DNA from: a virus
Virus record (IMG/VR): IMGVR_UViG_3300046360_000116
Span: 1 to 24,669 of that record
Strand: one strand, 5' to 3'
DNA length: 24,669 bases
Within the stretch, counting starts at the first letter, position 1; each line of letters begins with the position of its first letter. The translations under genes and the position numbers were made by a program. The notes beneath the pieces are model-generated. The model searched no databases. It saw only the letters and a program-made list of their open reading frames with translations, and was not told where the DNA came from. This document shows, piece by piece, positions 14,812 through 23,210 of the stretch.

Positions 14812-15333
14812 TTAAGCAGTAGGTTGACCAACTCCTGGGTTTAAAGTAATAACCGCAAGTCCAGCACCTGTCACGGTAAAATAATCGACTACCGCATTCG
14901 CCCATGATTTACCACCAGGTAAAGATGTCGTAGGTGTTACAGTTGATAATGCACCTGTCGTTTGATCATAAACCACAAGATCACCGATATTCGCTGCACC
15001 TGGTAATGTTACGAAGAAGCTTCCCATTGTGGCGCATTCAATCTGCGTGAAATTAGGAACCACTAATGTGGGAGCCAATGGAATTCCACCGGAACCGAAT
15101 AATGCCACATCTTTAGGATCGACTAAAATACCTGCGTATACTGCCGTACCACCCGCATTCCCTGCGGCAACAAATCCTTGAGATGTGATAGAGCAACCAG
15201 TTGCACCGATGACATTATAAGAGGCTAGAGCTGAATCAATAGTATAAGACTGCGCTCTCCAAGGACTATCAGAATATTGTTCGCCTGGTACACCACCACC
15301 TTGATAAATTTGAACGTTATTTTGGAAAGGCAT
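14812..15333 (-). CDS. capsid structural cement (decoration) protein
   Basis: This 173-aa protein is a beta-rich, Gly/Ala/Thr-rich chain with few charges. Its pattern fits the structural cement (Gp24-like/DUF2190-type) group: MPFQNNVQIYQGGGVPGEQY, DSPWRAQSY, GCSITSQGFVAAGNAGGTAV with YAGILVDPKD, and GSFFVTLPGAANIGDLVVYD. It sits between the protease/scaffold and capsid genes, as such cement proteins do. It probably stabilises the mature shell at threefold or local junctions. The ribosome site AAAGGAG lies inside the last codons of the protease gene. Confidence 0.8.
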   Translation of the reverse strand: MPFQNNVQIYQGGGVPGEQYSDSPWRAQSYTIDSALASYNVIGATGCSITSQGFVAAGNAGGTAVYAGILVDPKDVALFGSGGIPLAPTLVVPNFTQIECATMGSFFVTLPGAANIGDLVVYDQTTGALSTVTPTTSLPGGKSWANAVVDYFTVTGAGLAVITLNPGVGQPTA

Positions 15334-15334
15334 C

Positions 15335-15925
15335 TTATTTAACTCCTTTTAAATAGCTGTCAATACAGCTCGATTGAATATTAGAATCATGTGTGATTCG
15401 AGAGACGGAATTTGCTTTTGAAGCAGCTAAAAACCCTTCCAACATAGAAACTTCATGGCCTGGAATACATTTCAATCCCAGTTTTTTAATACCATATTTA
15501 GCAACTTCTTTGTGAGTTTTTTCTGAATGATCAAAAGTACCAATATGTTTTGATAATTTTTCAGCAAGTGAATTCCTTCGAGAAATTTCCAGGAATAAAC
15601 TTTTAGCATCCATTCCTTTTCCATCTTTTCCTTTTTTATCTGCTGGCTTTTCCATATCCCCATCTTCCTCGGTATCTTCATCTTCAACTTCAGCTTTATT
15701 TATAAATTTTTTGTAAGCCCCTTCTTCATCTTTTGCATCACCCTCTTTTTCTGCTTCTTCAGATAATTCTTTTTTGGCTTCGCCTTCACTTTCGCCTTCA
15801 TCTTCAATTTTAGCTGGAGACATGTTACCAAGCATTTCTTGTAAATTTCTAATGGCTCCCACACATTCTTCTAGAGTCATCATGTCATCTTTTACCGGTT
15901 CATCTTTTCTTTCTTTATCTGCCAT
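15335..15925 (-). CDS. nested scaffolding protein (in-frame internal start)
   Basis: An ATG at 15925 (Met244 of the protease) is preceded by AAGGAG with six bases between, as good as any site in the operon and not required by the protein sequence. Translation from it would give a 196-aa product, MADKERKDEPVKDDMM onward: strongly acidic (long Glu/Asp runs), then Lys-rich, then a C-terminal helical part (SLFLEISRRNSLAEKL). This is the profile of phage scaffold proteins, and the arrangement copies lambda C/Nu3. The exact use of this start is inferred; a protein-level test is needed. Confidence 0.55.
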   Translation of the reverse strand: MADKERKDEPVKDDMMTLEECVGAIRNLQEMLGNMSPAKIEDEGESEGEAKKELSEEAEKEGDAKDEEGAYKKFINKAEVEDEDTEEDGDMEKPADKKGKDGKGMDAKSLFLEISRRNSLAEKLSKHIGTFDHSEKTHKEVAKYGIKKLGLKCIPGHEVSMLEGFLAASKANSVSRITHDSNIQSSCIDSYLKGVK

Positions 15926-16654
15926 TAGAAGCTCCTTGCTATCTATTGTGAATTTGAATTTATCTAATACGGCAACGTCCGATCCAGAACGCCCCTCATC
16001 AACCAAAGCAAGATGATTACCTCTAATGCTTCGTTGAATTGCATCATAATTTTGACCATTATATACCCCAGGGGTCAAATCGTACAAGCACCTATATCCG
16101 ATAGATAATTCTTTTTTACCCTGTTCGATTAGGCTGGCTAATTTTTCAGAAAATATTTTAATATTCGCTTTTAGATATCCATCATGAAAATAAACATCTT
16201 CACCTATGACGCCATGAATTCCTTTTTTTTCTGCCGGGAGCATCCCTTCATCTTCAGAACCAAGCATAGCGTGCTCATCTGTCCAAGGAAGCAATTTAAA
16301 CGAGTTTATTGTTTCTGTATTAGATAATTCCTCTTCTGGTCGATAGACCTGATAAATTCTATCCGGTTCAAGATCTGGACTTATTTGCGCGCCTGAATAA
16401 GGGAAAATCCCTACCTTGCTAATGGGATTTCCTTTTATTTCTGTCCACCCGTTTAAATCAGAATTTCTGGCAGTATCAGGTTCTTGATCATAAATTTTGA
16501 ATGATTCGCCTTTGTCGTCATCTTTAGTATCTTCCCTAGACTTTGAATAAGCAATCGCCGCGGCCTGTTTAGGATCCATATTAGGATGTGCATTCAATTC
16601 CGTTTTAATATTTTTACTTATCGTTTTTTGGCTAGAGCCAGATTTTAATGGCAT
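15335..16654 (-). CDS. prohead protease (DUF2213) fused to scaffold region
   Basis: This 439-aa protein has three parts. Residues 1-45 are a small basic N-module (MPLKSGSSQKTISKNI, DPKQAAAIAYSKSRE). Residues 50-232 are a DUF2213 prohead protease: LLPWTDEHAMLG, HGVIGEDVYFHDGYLKANI, a KELSIGYRC segment (candidate catalytic Ser184) and RGNHLALVDEGRSGSDVAVL (candidate His214). Residues 244-439 are a very acidic, then helical scaffold-like region. An AGGAGG site eight bases upstream supports the ATG at 16654. The protease should trim scaffold and capsid parts during head maturation. The assignment of catalytic residues is by motif only. The internal ATG at residue 244 has its own strong ribosome site, so a separate scaffold product is likely. 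Confidence 0.87.
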   Translation of the reverse strand: MPLKSGSSQKTISKNIKTELNAHPNMDPKQAAAIAYSKSREDTKDDDKGESFKIYDQEPDTARNSDLNGWTEIKGNPISKVGIFPYSGAQISPDLEPDRIYQVYRPEEELSNTETINSFKLLPWTDEHAMLGSEDEGMLPAEKKGIHGVIGEDVYFHDGYLKANIKIFSEKLASLIEQGKKELSIGYRCLYDLTPGVYNGQNYDAIQRSIRGNHLALVDEGRSGSDVAVLDKFKFTIDSKELLMADKERKDEPVKDDMMTLEECVGAIRNLQEMLGNMSPAKIEDEGESEGEAKKELSEEAEKEGDAKDEEGAYKKFINKAEVEDEDTEEDGDMEKPADKKGKDGKGMDAKSLFLEISRRNSLAEKLSKHIGTFDHSEKTHKEVAKYGIKKLGLKCIPGHEVSMLEGFLAASKANSVSRITHDSNIQSSCIDSYLKGVK

Positions 16655-16670
16655 TTCCTTTGCCTCCTAT

Positions 16671-17573
16671 CTAATCATTGTCATCCGAAAAATCTATTAC
16701 AGGATTTATTGTACACCTACAATTTATCGGATTTCCAGGAATGCCGCGATCACTTTCTGGAACTCCAAGTTCGGCTTGTTCGGCCTCTAAATTCTCAAAA
16801 GAGAATATATGCCCATCTATTTTAATATGAGATTTTCTAGGAGAAACACCACCATAACTATGAATCCACTCAAATTTCTTAACACCAATAGAAACTAATC
16901 TTTGTTTATTTATATTATTATATGCCTTTCTAGTTTGATCTAGTGCTATATTTTGTGCTCTTCTTTGTGTTTGTTTTCCATATTTTTGTATTTCTGGAGC
17001 TAAATCATGAATACCATTACCTGTCGTTATGGATCTCATTACAGCACCCGTCACATTTTTAAAATATTCTTGAGGAATAGATTTTATCAATGAAACATTT
17101 TCTGCGATAATAGCGGTTGATACATCTTCCATACCCGTAGGAATGATGCCAGTTTTTATTGATAATCCACCGCTTAATTTACCTAGACTGCTATGCAGCG
17201 TAGATTTACTTACTTCACTTGAATTTATTACCATTTTAGATGCTAAATCTTTAGACTTTGAAGAAAATAGTTTATTAAATTTACTTAATAGATAATTAGT
17301 CAAAATTCTAGCTTGAGAAGAAATACTTGCATCCATTGCTATTTTCTGAATATTTTCTTGTTGTGAAAAAAAATCATCTGCTATTTCACCATTAAATAAC
17401 TTCTTTAATTGTTTATTTGTTTCATCAATCATTTTTTTAGTCATTTTTTTTAATTCTAAAGTATACTTTCTTTGTAGAGAAGCATTATAATTAAGCTGTT
17501 GACCACGTAAAATGACATTACGATTCTCTACCCATTTATTTTTCTTTTTTGTTAATGGTAATGAATTAGCCAT
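16671..17573 (-). CDS. phage head morphogenesis protein, MuF/SPP1 gp7-like
   Basis: This 300-aa protein has a helical Lys-rich N-terminus and, in the C-terminal third, the MuF-like domain: NIALDQTRKAYNNINKQRL, then KKFEWIHSYGG, PRKSHIKIDGHIF and a final GNPINCRCTINPV. The HxxxDG and INCRC motifs are family hallmarks. It is a minor head protein placed after the portal, thought to help portal incorporation or to be ejected. The ATG at 17573 overlaps the upstream stop by eight bases (ATGGCTAA). In-frame codons further upstream belong to the overlapping small gene and are unlikely to be used. Confidence 0.88.
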   Translation of the reverse strand: MANSLPLTKKKNKWVENRNVILRGQQLNYNASLQRKYTLELKKMTKKMIDETNKQLKKLFNGEIADDFFSQQENIQKIAMDASISSQARILTNYLLSKFNKLFSSKSKDLASKMVINSSEVSKSTLHSSLGKLSGGLSIKTGIIPTGMEDVSTAIIAENVSLIKSIPQEYFKNVTGAVMRSITTGNGIHDLAPEIQKYGKQTQRRAQNIALDQTRKAYNNINKQRLVSIGVKKFEWIHSYGGVSPRKSHIKIDGHIFSFENLEAEQAELGVPESDRGIPGNPINCRCTINPVIDFSDDND

Positions 17574-17796
17574 CCTTTTTCTCTTCCATTTTTTCGGATT
17601 GATCACGGACGATAGAATGAAAAGCCCAATGTGCAGCTTGTTGCAAATTAACAATAGATAAATCCATTTCTCTGTTATTAATTTGTTTTAAATATTTTTC
17701 TAACTTTCTAAATTCTTGTTGAACTGTTTTCAACATAGAATGATGATCTGTAGGAACATCATTCCTAATATTCAAATCATAATTATCAACTGTCAC
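17566..17796 (-). CDS. Acb2/Tad1-like small helical protein (possible anti-defence)
   Basis: This 76-aa helical protein lies between portal and MuF-like genes. A GTG at 17796 is chosen because GGAGG lies about nine bases before it; a TTG 18 bases further upstream has no such site. The core is two helices: [20 protein letters not shown] and, after a NNRE turn, [20 protein letters not shown] with RD following. The second helix, with L.I..LQ.A..WA..[AS]I.R, looks like the Acb2/Tad1 hairpin family, small phage proteins that sequester cyclic nucleotide alarm signals of CBASS or Thoeris defence. This is from memory of the family pattern, not a search. It could also be a structural accessory. Overlaps at both ends show it is co-translated with head genes. 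Confidence 0.65.
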   Translation of the reverse strand: MTVDNYDLNIRNDVPTDHHSMLKTVQQEFRKLEKYLKQINNREMDLSIVNLQQAAHWAFHSIVRDQSEKMEEKKDG

Positions 17797-19348
17797 TTGG
17801 TTTTTCCTCCACAAATTCTTTGTTTTCGTTATTTAATTCTTCGTTATTTTGCTCAATTTCTTCATCAACCATGCCATTATATCCACTTTCAGAATCAACG
17901 ATTAATCGTTGTCTTTCGTCATTTCCATCAATAGCACCACTCGTCATTAGAATTTGCCCTGTTTCTGCTTTTGTTTTATTAAGAATTGCTAACTCTTCAG
18001 CTGTCATAGCATCTAAAGGCTTCCATTGAACTTCAGTATCAAAAGGTGCGATATTAAATTCATCGCATATTTCAGATCGAATCAACAATAAATGATGACG
18101 TTGAATCAAAGGCGTTAAAGCATGGCATTGAAGACTCTCAAGCATTTCATGATAGCTTGCCTCCTCATATTCACCTGTCGCATTAAAACCTTTTGGTGAT
18201 GTTCCTAAAAGCTTTACGGCAGGTACGTTTGATGCTGCTGCTACTAATTGATATTGAGTCATGATAACTTCATCAAGATCTGCTAGTGAAGTATCAAATT
18301 GAGACATTTTTTCCTCAAGACCTAATAATTTAATTCCATAATTATCACGAAGATTAACCCATTCTTGAATACGTGATGTGACACCTTGATTTGATACAGG
18401 ATTGTTCGGTTGATTAGCTAGAGACTGTGCTAAATCAATGTTAATAACATCTGTTCTCTTCGTTAAAGCCAACATAGGTGCTTCATTAGCTATTCTTTCC
18501 GCAGCATATACACGTTCATAAATTTTTTGAGGTATTGGAATTCCTCCATAAATATATGTGGGTTTTAATATATCTGCTACTTCTTCAGTACGATAAACAA
18601 TAAGATGCGATTTATGCACAAGTTTACCGGCGATATTCCACCATGTCGGTTCATAGAATCCTATGCTAGAAGGATCACCCGATGCCTCTTGATCAAGTTG
18701 TGGAGTTACCCAATATGGATCTATTTGAGATATACCTTTATAACTTCCAGGTTTTACACCATCTGGATTAAACGGCTTAAAATAATATTCTTCATCATCT
18801 GAATCGACTTTAAACATCGCTATTCTGATTCCAAATATACGACCAAACTGTAAAAATTGAACAAGATTATATTCTAGTCGATATTCCATATCCAACTTTC
18901 TCATTTTATCTAAAATCTTTGGATCAATATCTGTTCCGTCATTTACAGTAACATCAAAACCTTTTCTGATTGCATCTTCAGCAGGCATTAAACACGCTTT
19001 CGAAACCAGCCATTGCTGAGCCAGCATAGCGCATAATTGATAACCTATAAATGTTTGATTTGCATACCAGAGCAACTGCGGTACGGGTATGACTTCATTA
19101 CCATAAAACGATGATTTTATACTTTGAGCATTATCCATAGCAAAATTAAATTTCTTTGAATCCATAGCGTGTTTTACTTCAGGCGTAATACTATTTTTAA
19201 ATGTATGATCCCAAACATTTTCAATTTTTGAAATCATTGCATCAATAGCAAAATCATTTGTGCTGAATATTTGCCTTGGCTTTTCTTTGAATTCTTTTTG
19301 AGTAGGTTTTTCAACTTTTCTGAATCTATTAAAAAATTCCTTTATCAT
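17786..19348 (-). CDS. portal protein, DUF1073 family
   Basis: This 520-aa protein is the dodecameric head vertex through which DNA enters and leaves. Family features: an aromatic [20 protein letters not shown] segment, [33 protein letters not shown], a [10 protein letters not shown] motif, and [13 protein letters not shown] with [20 protein letters not shown]. The C-terminal part has [20 protein letters not shown], the conserved DUF1073 clip region. The ATG at 19348 overlaps the terminase stop as ATGA, with AAGGA upstream. An upstream in-frame start would lie inside terminase and is rejected. The C-terminal tail is Glu/Asn-rich. Confidence 0.92.
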   Translation of the reverse strand: MIKEFFNRFRKVEKPTQKEFKEKPRQIFSTNDFAIDAMISKIENVWDHTFKNSITPEVKHAMDSKKFNFAMDNAQSIKSSFYGNEVIPVPQLLWYANQTFIGYQLCAMLAQQWLVSKACLMPAEDAIRKGFDVTVNDGTDIDPKILDKMRKLDMEYRLEYNLVQFLQFGRIFGIRIAMFKVDSDDEEYYFKPFNPDGVKPGSYKGISQIDPYWVTPQLDQEASGDPSSIGFYEPTWWNIAGKLVHKSHLIVYRTEEVADILKPTYIYGGIPIPQKIYERVYAAERIANEAPMLALTKRTDVINIDLAQSLANQPNNPVSNQGVTSRIQEWVNLRDNYGIKLLGLEEKMSQFDTSLADLDEVIMTQYQLVAAASNVPAVKLLGTSPKGFNATGEYEEASYHEMLESLQCHALTPLIQRHHLLLIRSEICDEFNIAPFDTEVQWKPLDAMTAEELAILNKTKAETGQILMTSGAIDGNDERQRLIVDSESGYNGMVDEEIEQNNEELNNENKEFVEEKPSDS

Positions 19349-20961
19349 GTCCAAAATCCTTGTATTCGTTTTTGTCGTGAAAAACAAATCATTAAAGCAT
19401 CCGCTAAATTAGGTGATATTGCACCATCCGGCATTTTATCAACTATAATTTTACCCACATTATCTTCTGAATAGGTCGGTTGAGATATCTCACTGATTAA
19501 CTTATTAAGATTAGTTAATTCACTAGCAAGACTTATAATGCTATCAGGATTATAATCTGTTTTTCCATTCATAGCTTTGTAAGTTTCTTGAAATCTATAT
19601 CTTAAATCCCACCATGCTTGAGCCTTGGCATTTTTGAAATAATCCTCATTAGTTCTTCCTCTTCCAGCAGGCTTAACACCGCTAAAAAATTCCAGAGGAT
19701 CTCTAGTAGGATCAATTACTGACCCTGATCCTCTAAATTGATGACATAACACTTGGGTTTGTCCGGCGATTCGTCGTTTGTCATTAATGATACGAGCGTC
19801 ACCCCTAACACCAGCTCCAAGACCATCACCATCGTAATAAATAATATCAATATTATGCCTATCGCATAAGTGAAAAGCTTTTTCAACTGAATCAAAGATA
19901 TCCGCATTTTTTCCGCTCCATTCTTCCAGAACATTAACTAAAATTCCTTGACGGCCACAATAGGCGTTCTTATCTTTTCCTTGATCGGCTATATCAAGCC
20001 CCGAAATTAATGAACCTGTCGGCTTTATATTAAGCTTTAAATGAGAATCAACGGATGCTTGCACCCATGCAGAAGGTATCAAAACACCTTCCATCGATGC
20101 TGAGTAATCCAAATCAATTTCCTGTGCTATAACTACAGGATCATCAATGTCTCTACATTTTTCTAAATACCAGTTTTGATCCTTCCGTGGATCATCTCGC
20201 CAGGAGAAAGTAAACACTGATATTTTGCCTCCAAAGCGTTTGCGGGCAAAAGGGTTATTCATGCCATGTGGTGTACTGATATCCACACGACAATTCGTTG
20301 TTTGTGAGAGGGATGCTTCGACCAAATCAGGTCTAGGAAGCCATGCACTTTCATCAACTATATAAAATGAAGCTCGATCACCTCGACCGATTCCATCTCC
20401 CGCTTCTCCTGATATTATAGATCCAGTATCAGGAAAATTTATTCTCATATGGGGAGCATGTTTATCAATATTCCATGATCCTTTAAATTCTCGTGGTAAA
20501 CAATTTATAAATTGTCTGCATTTATGTAACAATGATTTAGGATCACCTAGCTTGTCAACATATTCTTGTTTTCGACTTCCAAATCCGACCGTCAAACCAT
20601 CATTAAATAAGCACATAGTGGAGGCTAAAGCGATGGTCAACCAGCTTAACCCCATTTCTCTTGATTTCTCAGTTAACCCTGGCTTACCACGACGCCAAAT
20701 ATCAAGGAACCAATCAACCCATTCTTCTTGTTTAGGAAATAGAAGAAATGGACAGACGGAGGGTAAACCTCTTTCGATATTTCTTGGATCGTAAGTTACA
20801 CCCCAATCAATAATAAATTGAGCAGGATGTGTTCTATAATATTTTTTCAATCCATTTAATATAGATTCATCTTTCTTGATTTCATTTAATCTTTTTATTC
20901 TCCAGTTAAAAACTGAAGTATAATCAGGATTTTTAAAATCAAATTCGAATGGAATTGGCAT
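19345..20961 (-). CDS. terL: terminase large subunit
   Basis: This 538-aa DNA-packaging motor has an N-terminal ATPase and a C-terminal nuclease. Visible motifs: an atypical Walker A ([10 protein letters not shown], about residues 98-107), Walker B with catalytic Glu ([14 protein letters not shown] at about 201-204), coupling motif ISTPHG (about 228-233), and RNase H-like nuclease acidic residues at GLDIADQG (about 321-328), [12 protein letters not shown] (Asp377 region) and [11 protein letters not shown] near the end. The ATG at 20961 shares its A with the upstream stop (TAATG); a TTG nine bases earlier has no better site. All motor motifs look intact. Its partner small subunit is not recognisable in the window. 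Confidence 0.95.
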   Translation of the reverse strand: MPIPFEFDFKNPDYTSVFNWRIKRLNEIKKDESILNGLKKYYRTHPAQFIIDWGVTYDPRNIERGLPSVCPFLLFPKQEEWVDWFLDIWRRGKPGLTEKSREMGLSWLTIALASTMCLFNDGLTVGFGSRKQEYVDKLGDPKSLLHKCRQFINCLPREFKGSWNIDKHAPHMRINFPDTGSIISGEAGDGIGRGDRASFYIVDESAWLPRPDLVEASLSQTTNCRVDISTPHGMNNPFARKRFGGKISVFTFSWRDDPRKDQNWYLEKCRDIDDPVVIAQEIDLDYSASMEGVLIPSAWVQASVDSHLKLNIKPTGSLISGLDIADQGKDKNAYCGRQGILVNVLEEWSGKNADIFDSVEKAFHLCDRHNIDIIYYDGDGLGAGVRGDARIINDKRRIAGQTQVLCHQFRGSGSVIDPTRDPLEFFSGVKPAGRGRTNEDYFKNAKAQAWWDLRYRFQETYKAMNGKTDYNPDSIISLASELTNLNKLISEISQPTYSEDNVGKIIVDKMPDGAISPNLADALMICFSRQKRIQGFWT

Positions 20962-21239
20962 TATTGGCAAGAATCTAATGCTACAGGTGAATCAACTTCC
21001 TGTTTATTTTCTGAGTTATTAGAATGCAATTCTAATTCACTTTCTAATTTTAATATTTTTTGATTAAGCTCATTATTTAATGCCATTAATTCTCTTTCTC
21101 TTTCTTGATATAAAATATTAGTCGCTTTTAAATCATTGTTATCACCTAGCATGCATCCTAAAGTATGATTTGCTGCGGAAATTTTAGCATTTGCAACTTT
21201 TAATAAATTTTTTGTTTCATCTAATTGTTGTTGTAACAT
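20961..21239 (-). CDS. small coiled-coil protein upstream of terminase
   Basis: This 92-aa protein is almost entirely predicted helix: heptad-like LQQQLDETKNLLKVANAKIS, a break around CMLGDNND, then YQERERELMALNNELNQKIL with KLESELELHS, and an acidic, disordered tail. AAGGAA lies upstream of the ATG, and the stop overlaps the terminase ATG as TAATG. That junction and place are where many phages encode the small terminase subunit, but I see no helix-turn-helix DNA-binding part. It may be an unusual small terminase, a packaging accessory, or a tail chaperone-like factor. I cannot choose. Confidence 0.7.
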   Translation of the reverse strand: MLQQQLDETKNLLKVANAKISAANHTLGCMLGDNNDLKATNILYQERERELMALNNELNQKILKLESELELHSNNSENKQEVDSPVALDSCQ

Positions 21240-21270
21240 AAATAATTATTCCTTAAATTAAAATTAAAAA

Positions 21271-22662
21271 CTATGGTGTTCCACCATCCGTTATAGTCCA
21301 GCTATAAGTTACGGTCAATAATAATCTTCCTGCCGTTCCATTAAATCCACCTGTTGTTGCATCATAATGAGAATTACCACCATTGAATGTAACTCCTATT
21401 TTAGGTGTGATTTGTGATCCCCATCCGGCCAATATTCCATTATAGTTTGCTGTTGATAATGTGATTTGATCAAACATATATTGTCCGGTTATTAATGATG
21501 TTATATTCCAGTTACCTAGATTCTGATCAAATGATGTTGCTAACTGAAACATAGATGACATATCAGTAACTAAGGAAGTATCCCAAGAAGAAATATCTTG
21601 ATTAAAAGCCGCTGCCTGATAAAACATATAATCCATTCTTGTGACTGAGGATGTATTCCAAGAAGAAATATCTCTGTTAAAAATAGTTGTTTCACTAAAC
21701 ATACTTGTCATTGTTGTAACTTTTGAAGTATCAAACGAAGAAATATCCTCATTAAAACCGTCTGCTTGAAAAAACATATAATCCATTTCTGTCACATTTG
21801 ATGTATTCCAGACCCCTATATTTTGATTGAATGCTATTGCGTCATTAAACATATTAGACATTGTAGTAACTGAAGATGTATCCCATGAAGAAATATTTTG
21901 ATCAAAAGCTACTGCTTGAAAAAACATATAATCCATTGCTGTTACATTTGATGTATCCCAAACCCCTATATTTTGATTGAATACAATTGCAGTATTAAAC
22001 ATATTAGACATTGATGTAACTGATGTTGTGACCCAGTTATTCAAACTATGATTAAATGTTAAACAAGCAAGAAACATAAGACTCATATCAGTTACTGCTG
22101 ATGTATTCCATGAACTTAAATCTTGATCAAAAATACCGGCATTTGCAAATGCAGAACTCATATTTGTTATTGAGGAAACATTCCAACTATTCATACTTGG
22201 AACACTCGTAAGAAATCTGCAATCCTGGAATATTTGAAAAAATGTAGTTGTTCCTGTTAAATCTAAAATATCTGTAGCTGTCACGGTCATGTTATTACAA
22301 CCAGCAAAATATGAACCATCATTACCCAGATTTAATATTCCCCAATTAGAAATATCTAATAATTTTATAGCATCTCCCGCTTCATTAAATACAAATCCTT
22401 TGCATATACCAGATATAGTTATTGTGTAAACACCTGAACTACTGTAAGTATGGAGTAAATTTGCATCATTCCATGTTGTTATAGTATTAGTATTTCCATC
22501 GCCCCAATCCACCAAACAGTTATATGTACCTGACACCACAAAAGGTAATTGAACTTGAGTATTTGAGCTTGTTGATCCACCTGTATTGGCTGTATTCCAA
22601 GAAGAAACAAAAAATGGGCTAGTAGTATTAGCTTGTCTAAAGGACAATCCAGGAGATAACAT
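21271..22662 (-). CDS. BspA/DUF285 leucine-rich-like repeat protein
   Basis: This 463-aa protein starts with a PKD-like beta domain (residues 15-92, with LVDWGDGN at 50-57 and YTITISG) followed by ten units of exactly 25 residues whose pattern is SSW.TS.VT.M..MF..A..FNQ.I, with Trp or Phe at 160, 185, 210 and every 25 on to 385. The end carries [16 protein letters not shown] and SWTITDGG, also typical of such proteins. BspA/DUF285 proteins are surface adhesins in many bacteria. No signal peptide is visible here, so export through the host Sec pathway is unlikely. Its place in a phage gene block makes virion attachment or host-surface binding a reasonable inference. GAGGT precedes the ATG. Confidence 0.85.
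   Translation of the reverse strand: MLSPGLSFRQANTTSPFFVSSWNTANTGGSTSSNTQVQLPFVVSGTYNCLVDWGDGNTNTITTWNDANLLHTYSSSGVYTITISGICKGFVFNEAGDAIKLLDISNWGILNLGNDGSYFAGCNNMTVTATDILDLTGTTTFFQIFQDCRFLTSVPSMNSWNVSSITNMSSAFANAGIFDQDLSSWNTSAVTDMSLMFLACLTFNHSLNNWVTTSVTSMSNMFNTAIVFNQNIGVWDTSNVTAMDYMFFQAVAFDQNISSWDTSSVTTMSNMFNDAIAFNQNIGVWNTSNVTEMDYMFFQADGFNEDISSFDTSKVTTMTSMFSETTIFNRDISSWNTSSVTRMDYMFYQAAAFNQDISSWDTSLVTDMSSMFQLATSFDQNLGNWNITSLITGQYMFDQITLSTANYNGILAGWGSQITPKIGVTFNGGNSHYDATTGGFNGTAGRLLLTVTYSWTITDGGTP
21472..22191 (-). repeat. ten 75-base BspA-type coding repeats
   Basis: The repeats encode residues 158-397 with a strict 25-residue period. Within them the two 150-base stretches around 21762-21865 and 21912-22015 are nearly identical, showing that pairs of units were duplicated together. 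Confidence 0.85.
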
Positions 22663-22671
22663 AAATTGACC

Positions 22672-23073
22672 TCATAAGAAATTCTGAGAAAAAACCGTAT
22701 TCAAATGTGAGCCATCATAATAACTTGTAATAATATCAATTGCAGCATTTCCCGTGCTAACTGTCATAGAAGTACCACCTGGCCATTTAAATAAATTTCC
22801 ATAGGCTAATGTAAATGGCGATCCACCTTGCGTTATAACCCAAGTATAATAGGTACCTGCAACAAGATTTAATGGATTACTTAGCGTTGTATTTTCACTC
22901 AAAGTTGTTTTAAATATATTTCCAAGTTCTGCATTAGTTGCTGTTAAATTTCCTGAACTTGAAACAGTTACAGGAGAGCTTGTTTGGGCTGCTGTAAATG
23001 TATTTGCCGTAGATACAACATTAGCTAATGTAGTCGGAACACCTGGACAATTCGTTGAGTTATTGGTTGTCAT
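22672..23073 (-). CDS. beta-rich phage protein, probable virion or fibre component
   Basis: This 133-aa protein starts at an ATG (23073) with AAGGAAA about nine bases upstream; an in-frame ATG at 23133 lacks such a site. The chain is Thr/Ser/Asn-rich and beta-like: STANTFTAAQTSSPVTVSSS, then NLVAGTYYTWVITQGGSPFT, LFKWPGGTSMTVSTGNAAID, and a final YYDGSHLNTVFSQNFL. The WPGGT...ID...SYYDG pattern is common at the end of metagenomic phage tail and fibre proteins. It lies between the paralogous pair and the BspA-like protein, and no signal peptide is visible. Function is inferred from context only. Confidence 0.7.
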   Translation of the reverse strand: MTTNNSTNCPGVPTTLANVVSTANTFTAAQTSSPVTVSSSGNLTATNAELGNIFKTTLSENTTLSNPLNLVAGTYYTWVITQGGSPFTLAYGNLFKWPGGTSMTVSTGNAAIDIITSYYDGSHLNTVFSQNFL

Positions 23074-23210
23074 GATTAGATTTCCTTGTCTAATTAAACA
23101 ATTGTTATATTTCCTTGTGGCGCACCTAGGCATGCGAAATTCGTATTAGCCACTGTACAAAACAAGCAATTCAGCCATAATTAACATCCTTGTTAATATT
23201 TAATTTTATT
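23074..23210 (-). other. intergenic gap with possible tiny broken ORF
   Basis: This is one of the few real gaps. An AAGGAT ribosome site at 23186-23191 sits in the loop of a six-pair hairpin (ATTAAC/GTTAAT, 23180-23185 and 23192-23197), followed by ATG at 23178. That frame ends after ten residues (MAELLVLYSG). Skipping one T would open a 27-residue frame (MAECLFCTVANTNFACLGAP onward) to TAA at 23094. No terminator or promoter is convincing here. Confidence 0.25.

Noticed and set aside
15472-15687. Minus-strand frame inside the protease/scaffold gene
   Set aside because: It is a Lys-rich shadow of the Glu/Asp-rich codons in the neighbouring frame. It has no good ribosome site and no protein-like pattern.
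21472-22191. Regular repeats as a possible CRISPR array
   Set aside because: The 75-base repeats are in frame, code for BspA units and have no spacers.
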